From an uncultured Spongiibacteraceae bacterium (GTDB taxonomy: Bacteria; Pseudomonadota; Gammaproteobacteria; Pseudomonadales; CAMLJR01), in assembly GCA_946480345.1 (NCBI GenBank), contig CAMLJR010000136.1:1-7879 (forward strand): DNA of 7,879 nt, in the 5' to 3' direction. Under the pieces are notes generated by a model, which saw only the letters and a list, made by a program, of their open reading frames with translations, was not told where the DNA came from and searched no databases. Numbering within the stretch: position 1 is the first letter of the stretch; every line of letters begins with the position of its first letter. Of this stretch, positions 1 to 6,091 are shown piece after piece. Made by a program: the position numbers and the translations under genes.

Positions 1-512
1 TTGGTCTGTATGGCGCCGACATTTTCCATCAACGCCTTCAGCAGCATGAATTCGCGCATCGATAACGGTGTGTCGCGATCGTCCACTGTAAGGCGGTGCG
101 TGGCCGTGTTCAGTTTGACGCCGCCAATCGCGATCTCCGCCGCAGCGGCATTACCGAGACGGCGCTCAAGCGCGCGCAGGCGGGCGAGCAGCTCATCGAG
201 CTCGAACGGCTTGGTCAGATAGTCATCCGCGCCGAGATCGAGCCCCGCCACCTTGGTCGCCAGCGCGTCGCGCGCCGTCAGAATCAGAATCGGCAGCGTC
301 ACTTTTTGTGCGCGCACGCGACGCAACAATTCAAGGCCGTCCATGTCCGGCAAGCCCAGATCGAGCACGACAATATCGGGCGGTTCCGCCTTGATACGAG
401 TTAACGCACTGGCGCCGGTCGCGACGTGGTGCACCGGAAAACCATTGCGCTTGAGCGCCTGCACGATGCCGGCGGCGAGCAGGCTGTCGTCTTCGACCAG
501 CAGAATTTGCAT
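1..512 (-). CDS. OmpR-family two-component response regulator (C-terminus cut off by window edge)
   Basis: This is a cytoplasmic DNA-binding response regulator that accepts a phosphoryl group from a partner histidine kinase and controls transcription. The start at 512 gives a canonical receiver domain: the acidic pocket (E7, D8, D9), phospho-acceptor D51 in VLDLGLPDMDG, T79, and K101 in the DDYLTKPF motif. From about residue 125 the OmpR/PhoB-type winged-helix domain begins, with LSMREFMLL at its expected place. The last codons and the recognition helix lie outside the window; 170 codons are present, whereas the family usually has about 220-230. It follows the TPR gene by 9 bases, with only a weak ribosome-binding site, so it is probably the distal part of the same operon. 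The cognate kinase is expected just beyond the left edge (inference). The family is certain; the target genes are unknown. Confidence 0.93.
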   Translation of the reverse strand, partial: MQILLVEDDSLLAAGIVQALKRNGFPVHHVATGASALTRIKAEPPDIVVLDLGLPDMDGLELLRRVRAQKVTLPILILTARDALATKVAGLDLGADDYLTKPFELDELLARLRALERRLGNAAAAEIAIGGVKLNTATHRLTVDDRDTPLSMREFMLLKALMENVGAIQT

Positions 513-521
513 GCGAGCGAC

Positions 522-1241
522 TTACTCCAGTTTTTTGCGTATCTGCGCCAATGCCAGTTCGATTTCGGCATGACGGCCCCGATCAGCCAGCTCGCGTCCC
601 GGGCGCGGTGCCGCACGCCGTGCTTTCTCCAGCGCAGTGCGTGCCGAAGCGTATTGTTTCTGGTCGAGCAGGAACAAGCCGTAAAAATAATTTGGATCGA
701 TGCCATCGGGATTCAGCGCCACCGCCTTCTGTAACAGAGCCTGCGCCTTATCTTTATCGCCGAACCCGACCGGCCAGCCGGGCACCTTGAAATATAGCGT
801 GCCAAGGCTGGTCAGCGCAGAGCCTTGCAATGCACTTTGATCGATCTCAATAGCTTTCTCTAAATCGTGCTTCGCGGCTTTCGCCAGCGATAACGCGCCC
901 AGCCCACCTTTCGCACCGGCATGCGATGACTTGATGATGCCGCTCCATATCCATAGCGGCGCCGCGTCGGGATGCGACTGCACTGCGGCATCCGCCGTTG
1001 CCGTCAGTTCGGCGAAGCCACGCAGCTGCGCATCGTCCTTGAGTTGGTAGTTCACCTCGGCCCAGCGCGTTTGCAGCGCGGCGACCTGATCGTCGATGTC
1101 GCTGGCGTGTGCGCTCGTCACCCACAGCGCGGCAAACCCGAACAACAGATACGCCACTCGGCGCAAACGGGCCGGTCGAGCCAGAAATAACGGTCGGGAG
1201 GGGAAAAACAGTCGGGACGGAAAAAAATAAGCGGTACGCAT
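522..1241 (-). CDS. Secreted TPR-repeat protein (TatT-like)
   Basis: A 239-residue protein with an N-terminal export signal and TPR-like helical hairpins, expected to act in the periplasm as a protein-interaction scaffold. A basic stretch (RPARLRR, about 22-28) precedes a hydrophobic core (about 29-43) and a likely cleavage site after SAHA (residue 46). Helical pairs lie at about 72-110, 122-150 and 163-213; the GWPVGFGDKDKA stretch (155-166) recalls TRAP-associated TatT-type TPR proteins. The ATG at 1241 is supported by GAGG at 1248-1251, six bases upstream and inside the end of the SDR gene. However, the pre-signal segment is unusually long and contains FFPSR twice, so a GTG at 1157 (V29) would also give a normal signal peptide. 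It starts one base after the SDR stop. Its partner is not identifiable from sequence; a link to the adjacent regulator or to the lipid-type enzymes is inference. Confidence 0.8.
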   Translation of the reverse strand: MRTAYFFPSRLFFPSRPLFLARPARLRRVAYLLFGFAALWVTSAHASDIDDQVAALQTRWAEVNYQLKDDAQLRGFAELTATADAAVQSHPDAAPLWIWSGIIKSSHAGAKGGLGALSLAKAAKHDLEKAIEIDQSALQGSALTSLGTLYFKVPGWPVGFGDKDKAQALLQKAVALNPDGIDPNYFYGLFLLDQKQYASARTALEKARRAAPRPGRELADRGRHAEIELALAQIRKKLE

Positions 1242-1242
1242 A

Positions 1243-2049
1243 TCAGGCCTCGCTGGAATGTTTGCCGGGAAAGAACGAACGAATCACGCCGAGTTGTTTA
1301 CGCAGCGCACCATCGACGATGCCCGGCGTAATCTGGTTCAGTCTCGCGAAGAGCTTTTCGGGCCAGCCGATGTACAAACCGTCACGACCCGAGTGCAGGA
1401 GCGCAATGAGCGCGTCGGCGACCACGGCTGGGTCGTCGACGGCGTTTCCCAGCGCACTATTCATCGCATCAACCGCCGTCCCATTGAGATCGGTGGCGGT
1501 AGCGCGCGGCGCCAGATACTGCACAGCGACGCTTGTGTCGGCCAGCTCGCGGCGCAGTGCCTCGGTGAAGCCGCGCAGGCCGAATTTACTGGCGCAGTAA
1601 GCGCTGAAACCGGGATAGCCGATGCTGCCGAAAGTCGAACCGACGTTGACGATCGCCGCACGCTCGCGTCGCCTCAGCAGCGGCAGCAGATCGCGCGTCA
1701 CCGCCATCGGAACCAGCAGATTTGTCGTCAGTTGCGTCTGTAGCTCGCCGATACCGGTGGCTTCGAGCGGCGCGAACATCGAAGTGCCGGCATTGTTGAT
1801 CAGGCCGTCCAGACCTTGCGGCAGCCCGCGGCAATGTTCGAGCAATGCCCGCCGCGTCATCGCATCGCTCAGGTCGCCGGCGACATAGGAATGATCCGGG
1901 CCGAGCGCTTGCAGCAGATCGTCGAGCCGCTGTTCGTTGCGCCCTTGCAATACCAGCCGCGCGCCCTCTGCCGCGAGTCGGCCGGCGATGGCCGCACCGA
2001 TACCACCCGTCGCGCCGGTCAGTAAGAATGTCTTGGCTGCCACTTTCAT
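1243..2049 (-). CDS. Classical short-chain dehydrogenase/reductase
   Basis: A 268-residue cytoplasmic NAD(P)-dependent oxidoreductase, likely interconverting a keto and a hydroxy group. The Rossmann fold carries TGATGGIG (11-18) for the cofactor, R37 after strand 2 (which favours NADPH), D59, NNAG (85-88), and the full catalytic set N110, S138, Y151 and K155 (YCASK). The usual PG motif after the active site is APRATATD here, so the substrate-loop region departs from the common form. The ATG at 2049 overlaps the stop of the upstream iron-enzyme gene in an ATGA junction, which supports this start. A longer in-frame reading up to 2547 was rejected because it lies wholly within that upstream gene. 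The substrate is unknown; from its neighbours (acyl ligase, non-heme iron enzyme) it may act on an acyl-chain-derived carbonyl (inference). Confidence 0.92.
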   Translation of the reverse strand: MKVAAKTFLLTGATGGIGAAIAGRLAAEGARLVLQGRNEQRLDDLLQALGPDHSYVAGDLSDAMTRRALLEHCRGLPQGLDGLINNAGTSMFAPLEATGIGELQTQLTTNLLVPMAVTRDLLPLLRRRERAAIVNVGSTFGSIGYPGFSAYCASKFGLRGFTEALRRELADTSVAVQYLAPRATATDLNGTAVDAMNSALGNAVDDPAVVADALIALLHSGRDGLYIGWPEKLFARLNQITPGIVDGALRKQLGVIRSFFPGKHSSEA

Positions 2050-2747
2050 CCCCGCTGCCCCGCTGCTGTTGGCGCGGCGCTTCGAGGAATTGTGCATGGC
2101 AGCGTCACGACCGAATCGAAGACGCCGCGATACAACCGGTAAAACATGTTTGCCGCATGCACGATCGCGTGCTGTTCCGCAGGTTCGTCGATGCGATCCA
2201 TCAATTGCTGGAAGAACGCAACGTGGCCGACGTCGAGCGCACCGTGCGAGCGCAGGTAAGAAAACGCGTTGTCGGGCAGGCCGAGCGTGCTGCCGACTAT
2301 CTGCGCGGCGCGATCGGCGAGGGCGATGCTGGTGCCTTCGAGTACGTGCACCATGCCGAAAAAGCCGATTGGCGCGACGCGCTGCACCATGTCGTAGGCA
2401 TACGCGACCATCAGCTCGGTAGCGGGATGCGGTGGTTGCCGGCGCGCCGCTTCCTTGTCGTAACCGCACGCGGCGATGTCGCTCAGAATCCATTCCTGGT
2501 GGCCGTACTCCTCTTCGATATATTCGGCCACCGCCGCCCGCAGCCACTCTTTTTCTTCCGGCAGCCGCGCCCCGACCGCCATTAACAGCGGCACCGTCTG
2601 CTTGACGTGGTGATAGGCCTGGCCGAGAAATCCGACATATTCGGGCAGCGTGACGTTACCGCCCAACGCGCGTGCGATCAGCGGCGCGGCATTCAGCGCC
2701 GCGCGTTCCGCAGCGGTCTGTTCAAGTAGCGAGTGATAAAAGCTCAT
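2046..2747 (-). CDS. Heme-oxygenase-like non-heme iron enzyme (UndA/TenA-like)
   Basis: A 233-residue all-helical protein of the iron-containing redox enzyme family (heme-oxygenase-like fold, related to UndA and CADD). The metal-ligand pattern is visible: E80-x-x-H83 in EEEYGHQEW, E137 in GMVHVLEGTS, and H168/D172/H175 in HGALDVGH, with H46/H47 on an earlier helix as possible further ligands. UndA uses an equivalent E-x-x-H plus a later Glu and His to cleave medium-chain fatty acids to terminal alkenes; other relatives are N-oxygenases or C-C lyases, so the reaction cannot be read directly. Many databases label such proteins TenA-like regulators, but no DNA-binding domain is present. The ATG at 2747 was chosen over one at 2804 because GGAG lies six bases upstream (2754-2757) and the family begins near this point. 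It overlaps the ligase gene by 26 bases, so its ribosome-binding site sits inside the ligase coding sequence. Confidence 0.88.
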   Translation of the reverse strand: MSFYHSLLEQTAAERAALNAAPLIARALGGNVTLPEYVGFLGQAYHHVKQTVPLLMAVGARLPEEKEWLRAAVAEYIEEEYGHQEWILSDIAACGYDKEAARRQPPHPATELMVAYAYDMVQRVAPIGFFGMVHVLEGTSIALADRAAQIVGSTLGLPDNAFSYLRSHGALDVGHVAFFQQLMDRIDEPAEQHAIVHAANMFYRLYRGVFDSVVTLPCTIPRSAAPTAAGQRG

Positions 2748-4227
2748 CGGCTTCTCCGAGATGGCGGTACAACGCCTCGATCGTGTCGTGAAAATAAGCA
2801 GCAATGGCGGCGCGGCGCGGCCGGCCGTTTGCGGTCAGTAATTCGGGCATGGCGGCCAATGGCTGCGCCAGACAATGCCATTGCCGAATCTGCGCGTACT
2901 CCGGCAAATCACGATTGGCGGCGGCGACGGCACCGGCAATGACATAGCCGAGCAGCGGCTGCATCGGTTCAAGGAGCGCTACGCAATAGGGGCGTGCATC
3001 GCCCAGTACCACGCAGTGACGGAACAGGCCGCTGGCGAGCAGTGCAGTCTCGGGCCATTCGGGTGCGATATTGCGGCCGTACGAGGAAATCAGCAGATTC
3101 TTGGCTCGACCGTCGATCGAGAGATAACCATCGTCATCGAGATGGCCGAGGTCGCCGGTATGCACCGGCGCGTCGGTGGGCCGCGCGGGTTCGCCGAGGT
3201 AGCCCAGAAAGCCTGTGCCGCGCACGATGATCTCGCCCGTTTCGATCGTCACCCGGCAATGTGGAAGGACACGCCCGGCAGTGCCGGGCCGATCATGGCC
3301 GGGCGTGTTTAGCGCCACCACCGAACCGCATTCGGATAGTCCGTAACCTTCGTACACCGCCAGGCCGAGTGTCCGGCATTGTTCGAGCCATGGCGTTGGT
3401 ACCTTGCTGCCGCCTACGGCAATGAATTGCAGCGAAGTGGGCGCTCGCCAGCCGGCCTGTAGCGCGCTCAGGAAAAGCTGCAAAAACTGAGGCAGCACGA
3501 TCAGGCTGTGCGGCTGCTGCGCGGCGAGCGCATCGAGAAATTGCTCCGGCCGATCGAGCCGCGCGCCGTTAAATCCGATCCGATGGGAAGGCAGCGCCAC
3601 CACGGTCGCACCGCGCAGCAGCGGCAGATAAATGCCGGCGATATTTTCGAGCAGCGTCGCGTAGGGCAACACACTGAAATGGCGCTCGACCGCGATGTCA
3701 GCCGTTACCGCCAGCAAGCTCGATGCGACCGCGTATTGGCTGCCGGCATCCAGGCACACGCCCTTCGGTGTTCCGCTCGATCCCGACGTAAAGGTGATTT
3801 TCGCGGTGCCGTTCGGCAATGATTCTCGAGCCGTTCCCGCCATTTTCCAGCACCGCAATCCCGCTATCGGATCGACGCCGGTGGCTCGTGGCAGCAGCCG
3901 TTCGATACGTGCTGCATCGTCGCCGATTATCAGGTCCGCGCCGCTTGCCGCCAGCACATGGCGCAATTGCGCATCGGAAAAAAAGCCCGGCAGCGGAATG
4001 CAGGGGACATTCGCTGCCAGGCAAGCCAGATCCAACGCGATCCAATGACGGGAGTTATCCGCCAATAACGCCAGCATCCGGCAATCGCGGGCGCGCAATT
4101 GGTCAGCCAGGTACTCGACGTGCGCGAGCAGTCCGGCATAAGTCAGCGTGCCATGCCCATCGACAATGGCCGGACGGTCGGGTTGGTGCGCGGCGTGCTC
4201 GCGCAGACGATCGAATAGTTCGTGCAT
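2722..4227 (-). CDS. AMP-forming acyl-CoA synthetase/acyl ligase (ANL superfamily)
   Basis: A 501-residue adenylate-forming enzyme, predicted to activate a carboxylic acid with ATP and pass it to CoA or another acceptor. In order: the P-loop TFTSGSSGTPKG (145-156), the A5 motif YEGYGLSE (292-299), the A7 motif HTGDL with D359, the hinge GRAKN (373-377), and a C-terminal lid with GRNIAPEWPE (384-393). The lid motif where the catalytic A10 lysine normally sits reads LLTANGRPRR, with R469 (codon CGG at 2821-2823) instead of Lys. This may be a subfamily trait or may weaken the adenylation half-reaction. Overall length is slightly short for long-chain acyl-CoA synthetases. The ATG at 4227 overlaps the upstream stop in TGATG; a TTG one codon earlier is possible. 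No clear Shine-Dalgarno sequence is seen, so translation is probably coupled. The substrate is likely a fatty or related acid (inference). Confidence 0.92.
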   Translation of the reverse strand: MHELFDRLREHAAHQPDRPAIVDGHGTLTYAGLLAHVEYLADQLRARDCRMLALLADNSRHWIALDLACLAANVPCIPLPGFFSDAQLRHVLAASGADLIIGDDAARIERLLPRATGVDPIAGLRCWKMAGTARESLPNGTAKITFTSGSSGTPKGVCLDAGSQYAVASSLLAVTADIAVERHFSVLPYATLLENIAGIYLPLLRGATVVALPSHRIGFNGARLDRPEQFLDALAAQQPHSLIVLPQFLQLFLSALQAGWRAPTSLQFIAVGGSKVPTPWLEQCRTLGLAVYEGYGLSECGSVVALNTPGHDRPGTAGRVLPHCRVTIETGEIIVRGTGFLGYLGEPARPTDAPVHTGDLGHLDDDGYLSIDGRAKNLLISSYGRNIAPEWPETALLASGLFRHCVVLGDARPYCVALLEPMQPLLGYVIAGAVAAANRDLPEYAQIRQWHCLAQPLAAMPELLTANGRPRRAAIAAYFHDTIEALYRHLGEADELLSLAT

Positions 4228-4955
4228 CAACCGGCTGCCGTCAGGGGGGTGGAGCGATCGCTGCGCAGCAGCGCCGCTATCCGCAGCAGCTGTGGTTTAA
4301 ATTGCTCGAAAGTACGCGCCAGTACCGGCTGTGCCTTCAGGTTCGCGTTCGTCGTCGCCACATCCGCGGCTATCACCTGGGGCACGGAGGCGTAATAACT
4401 ACCCCACTGCGGCAGTTGTGCGCCAAGCCGTCGACCATCGGCGACGCACAGCGTCGTCAGTTCGCAGCCGAGTTTCCCGAGCAACTGCATCACCTGCGGC
4501 GTTGCCGTAAATACGCCGGTATCGCGTTGCAGAAGATGTAACAGTTCGGCGAGCAGCATGAATAACAACTGGCTGCTGCCCTTGCGCGTTGCCACCAGAT
4601 TGCCGATTTCAATCACTGCGTTGTGCGCAAAACCGCGTCGCGCCAGCTCCACTTCGAGCGATTGATCGAGATAGTGCTCGACGAACAACGCACCGCGCTC
4701 GGCGCAGCGGATACCGAGCGCTGCATCGATAACGCCATTCGTTTCCAGCGTCAGCAGCACCGGTAGAAAATGATCGATGCGCGCGTCGTATTCGTGCCGA
4801 AATGTGTTGGCGATATAACTTTCCACCGTCTCGCGGTGTGGCGTCTGCGGCGTGTAACACTGCAATTGCGGCATCGCGCGCTCGATCTTCGCGGGCCGTT
4901 GCAGGCGCTGAATGAACGTCAGGCTGGAGGTTGGTATGGCGGATGACGGTGTCAT
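4227..4955 (-). CDS. Thermostable-hemolysin-family protein (GNAT-like fold)
   Basis: First gene of the minus-strand operon, 242 residues. The block RHEYDARIDHFLPVLLTL (53-70), the FVEHYLD segment (91-97), EIGNLVATRKGSSQ (116-129) and the QWGSYYASVPQVIA segment (183-196) match the family named after the Vibrio thermostable hemolysin (T_hemolysin). That family is related to GNAT acetyltransferases, and the E-x-GNL strand followed by a helix recalls GNAT/LuxI-type acyltransferases. There is no signal peptide or membrane segment, so a cytoplasmic enzyme is likelier than a secreted toxin here, and the gene sits with an acyl ligase. The start is uncertain: the ATG at 4955 lacks a good ribosome-binding site, and M28 (4874) would begin closer to the conserved part. 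Function is unproven; an acyl-transfer role is inference from fold and context. Confidence 0.82.
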   Translation of the reverse strand: MTPSSAIPTSSLTFIQRLQRPAKIERAMPQLQCYTPQTPHRETVESYIANTFRHEYDARIDHFLPVLLTLETNGVIDAALGIRCAERGALFVEHYLDQSLEVELARRGFAHNAVIEIGNLVATRKGSSQLLFMLLAELLHLLQRDTGVFTATPQVMQLLGKLGCELTTLCVADGRRLGAQLPQWGSYYASVPQVIAADVATTNANLKAQPVLARTFEQFKPQLLRIAALLRSDRSTPLTAAG

Positions 4956-5110
4956 GGACTGTTAACATCGGTATCGAACGGTTGAGGCCAGTGTAGGAAT
5001 GCTTTATTAAGCGACCCTTAAGACGCCGGGTACCCACAAATTTATTCTCGTGCGAAGTGGGCTGCTCGCTGTGCGCTACCGCGCCAGCGCAGGGCAATGG
5101 AGATTATTCG
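4956..5110. promoter_or_regulatory. Divergent intergenic region with candidate promoters
   Basis: These 155 bases separate the minus-strand operon from the plus-strand hydratase and must hold start signals for both. For the plus strand, TTGAGG (4982-4987) and TATTAA (5005-5010) are spaced by 17 bases, each matching four of six consensus positions. For the minus strand no convincing pair was found. The 12-base partial palindrome GCTTTATTAAGC (5001-5012) and the perfect 8-base palindrome GGGTACCC (5028-5035) are possible operator-like sites, but both are short. The hydratase ribosome-binding site GGAG is at 5099-5102, eight bases before its ATG. The promoter assignment is by eye only. Confidence 0.4.
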
Positions 5111-5911
5111 ATGAGCGAGGAAAAACAGTTGATCGCAGAAGAATTACTGATCGTGGAAAAGCGCGGCCATACCGCGATCATCACGATGAACAATCCACCG
5201 GCCAATACATGGACGCCGGAAAGTTTGCAGGAATTGAAAACTATCGTTCTCGAACTCAACGACGACGCGAATAATTACGCGTTGATCATTGCGAGTAATT
5301 CGGAAAAATTTTTCAGCGCCGGTGCCGATCTGAATCGATTCAATCACGACGATAAAGGTCAGGCGTTCGAATTTTCGAGCGCATTCGGCGATGCATTCTC
5401 GACATTGTCGAATTATCGCGGGGTATCGATCGCGGCGATTACCGGTTACGCGATGGGCGGTGGCTTGGAGGTTGCGTTGTCGTGCGATTTGCGCGTTGCC
5501 GAAACGCAGGCGCAAATGGCATTGCCTGAAGCATCGGTAGGTTTATTGCCGTGCGGTCTCGGTACGCAGCAACTGCCGTGGCTGGTCGGCGAGGCGTGGG
5601 CGAAGCGAATGATTCTGCTCGGCGAGCGCATCAAGGCCGAACAGGCATTACAAATCGGTTTGATTCAAGAGTTGGTGCCGACTGGCGAAGCATTGAATAA
5701 AGCGTTGGAGCTCGCCGACAAAGTCGCAAAACAAAGCCCGACCTCGGTGCGCTATTGCAAACAATTAATCATGACCGCACGTGAACACCCGATCGGAACG
5801 AATTATTCGCTGGAGCGAGAAATGTTCGTGAAGTTATGGGATACCGAAGATCAGAAAGAAGGTGTTGCGGCGTTCGTTGAGAAGCGTAAGCCGCAATGGA
5901 GAAATCGCTGA
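5111..5911 (+). CDS. Enoyl-CoA hydratase (crotonase family), probable methacrylyl-CoA hydratase
   Basis: A 266-residue crotonase-fold enzyme that adds water to a 2-enoyl-CoA. The oxyanion-hole region FSAGADLNRF (68-77) and GGGLE (116-120) are present, and both catalytic glutamates of true hydratases are in place: E120, and E140 in LPEASVG. GLGTQQL follows as in the family. The ATG at 5111 was chosen because GGAG (5099-5102) lies eight bases upstream and the encoded N-terminus fits the family; an in-frame ATG at 5057 adds a non-conserved 18 residues. Followed by a 3-hydroxyisobutyryl-CoA hydrolase, it resembles the hydratase of valine-degradation clusters in Pseudomonas and Shewanella, which would make methacrylyl-CoA its natural substrate. 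That specificity is inferred from context; a general short-chain fatty-acid role is the alternative. Confidence 0.93.
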   Translation: MSEEKQLIAEELLIVEKRGHTAIITMNNPPANTWTPESLQELKTIVLELNDDANNYALIIASNSEKFFSAGADLNRFNHDDKGQAFEFSSAFGDAFSTLSNYRGVSIAAITGYAMGGGLEVALSCDLRVAETQAQMALPEASVGLLPCGLGTQQLPWLVGEAWAKRMILLGERIKAEQALQIGLIQELVPTGEALNKALELADKVAKQSPTSVRYCKQLIMTAREHPIGTNYSLEREMFVKLWDTEDQKEGVAAFVEKRKPQWRNR

Positions 5912-5922
5912 CGATTTTCCGC

Positions 5923-5948
5923 GGCGTAATAAGCGAATGCATTACGCC
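5923..5948. repeat. Short inverted repeat after the hydratase gene
   Basis: GGCGTAAT (5923-5930) and ATTACGCC (5941-5948) form a perfect 8-base-pair stem around a 10-base loop, starting 12 bases after the hydratase stop. No T-run follows, so it is not a standard intrinsic terminator. The form (a GGCGTAAT...ATTACGCC palindrome) is reminiscent of dispersed REP-like palindromes in proteobacterial genomes, but copy number cannot be judged from one window. Confidence 0.6.
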
Positions 5949-5949
5949 C

Positions 5950-6056
5950 GAGCCGATGTGCCACTTCTTTTGGGGACACGCGGCAAGTACCTCCCTGTAG
6001 CTCGTCAGCGACATCCGTGTCGCTGACGGTCCCCAAAAGAAGCGGCACACCGGCTC
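5950..6056. repeat. 107-base nested inverted repeat (REP/MITE-like element)
   Basis: Two 28-base arms (5950-5977 and 6029-6056) are inverted copies matching at 26 of 28 positions; both include a run equivalent to CTTCTTTTGGGGAC. Inside lies a second perfect hairpin, CGTCAGCGACA (6003-6013) and TGTCGCTGACG (6018-6028), with the four-base loop TCCG. It fills most of the gap between the two valine-pathway genes. The two arm mismatches (5956 and 5963) are A-C on the plus strand but would be G-U wobbles in a minus-strand RNA. No target-site duplication is evident and no coding region is inside. It is most likely a non-autonomous dispersed repeat; an effect on readthrough or mRNA stability between the two genes is possible. 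Confidence 0.85.
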
Positions 6057-6091
6057 TTCGTGGCTCGTGCCAAATACCTTGAGAAAAGGCC

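Noticed and set aside
1243..2547. A 434-codon open frame that would extend the SDR N-terminus by about 166 residues
   Set aside because: The extension runs antiparallel-free but out of frame through the iron-enzyme gene, looks like low-complexity Arg-rich shadow translation, and the SDR fold begins exactly at the ATGA junction at 2049.
1845..2585. Plus-strand open frame of 246 codons opposite the SDR and iron-enzyme genes
   Set aside because: It lies wholly antisense to two well-supported genes, is Arg/Ala-rich with no recognisable domain, and reflects the high G+C third-position pattern.
2046..2804. Longer start for the iron enzyme at 2804
   Set aside because: The extra 19 residues lie deep in the ligase coding region and have no family resemblance, while the ATG at 2747 has a well-spaced GGAG.
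3819..4541. Plus-strand open frame of 240 codons opposite the ligase and hemolysin-family genes
   Set aside because: It is a shadow frame across the junction of two firm minus-strand genes, with no domain or start signal.
4227..4955. Reading the first operon gene as a secreted pore-forming hemolysin
   Set aside because: It has no export signal or membrane-inserting segment, and its context is acyl metabolism; the family name reflects a historical Vibrio annotation.
5081..5092. 12-base motif GCGCCAGCGCAG shared by the regions upstream of 5111 and 7286
   Set aside because: The second copy is at 7232-7243; a G+C-rich 12-mer pair in about 8 kb is expected by chance, and neither copy has a consistent position relative to the genes.
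5057..5911. Longer start for the enoyl-CoA hydratase at 5057
   Set aside because: The added 18 residues are not crotonase-like and the ATG at 5111 has GGAG eight bases upstream.
5950..6056. Intrinsic terminator of the hydratase gene
   Set aside because: The inner and outer stems are strong, but no U-run follows either on the plus strand; the nested symmetric layout fits a dispersed repeat better.
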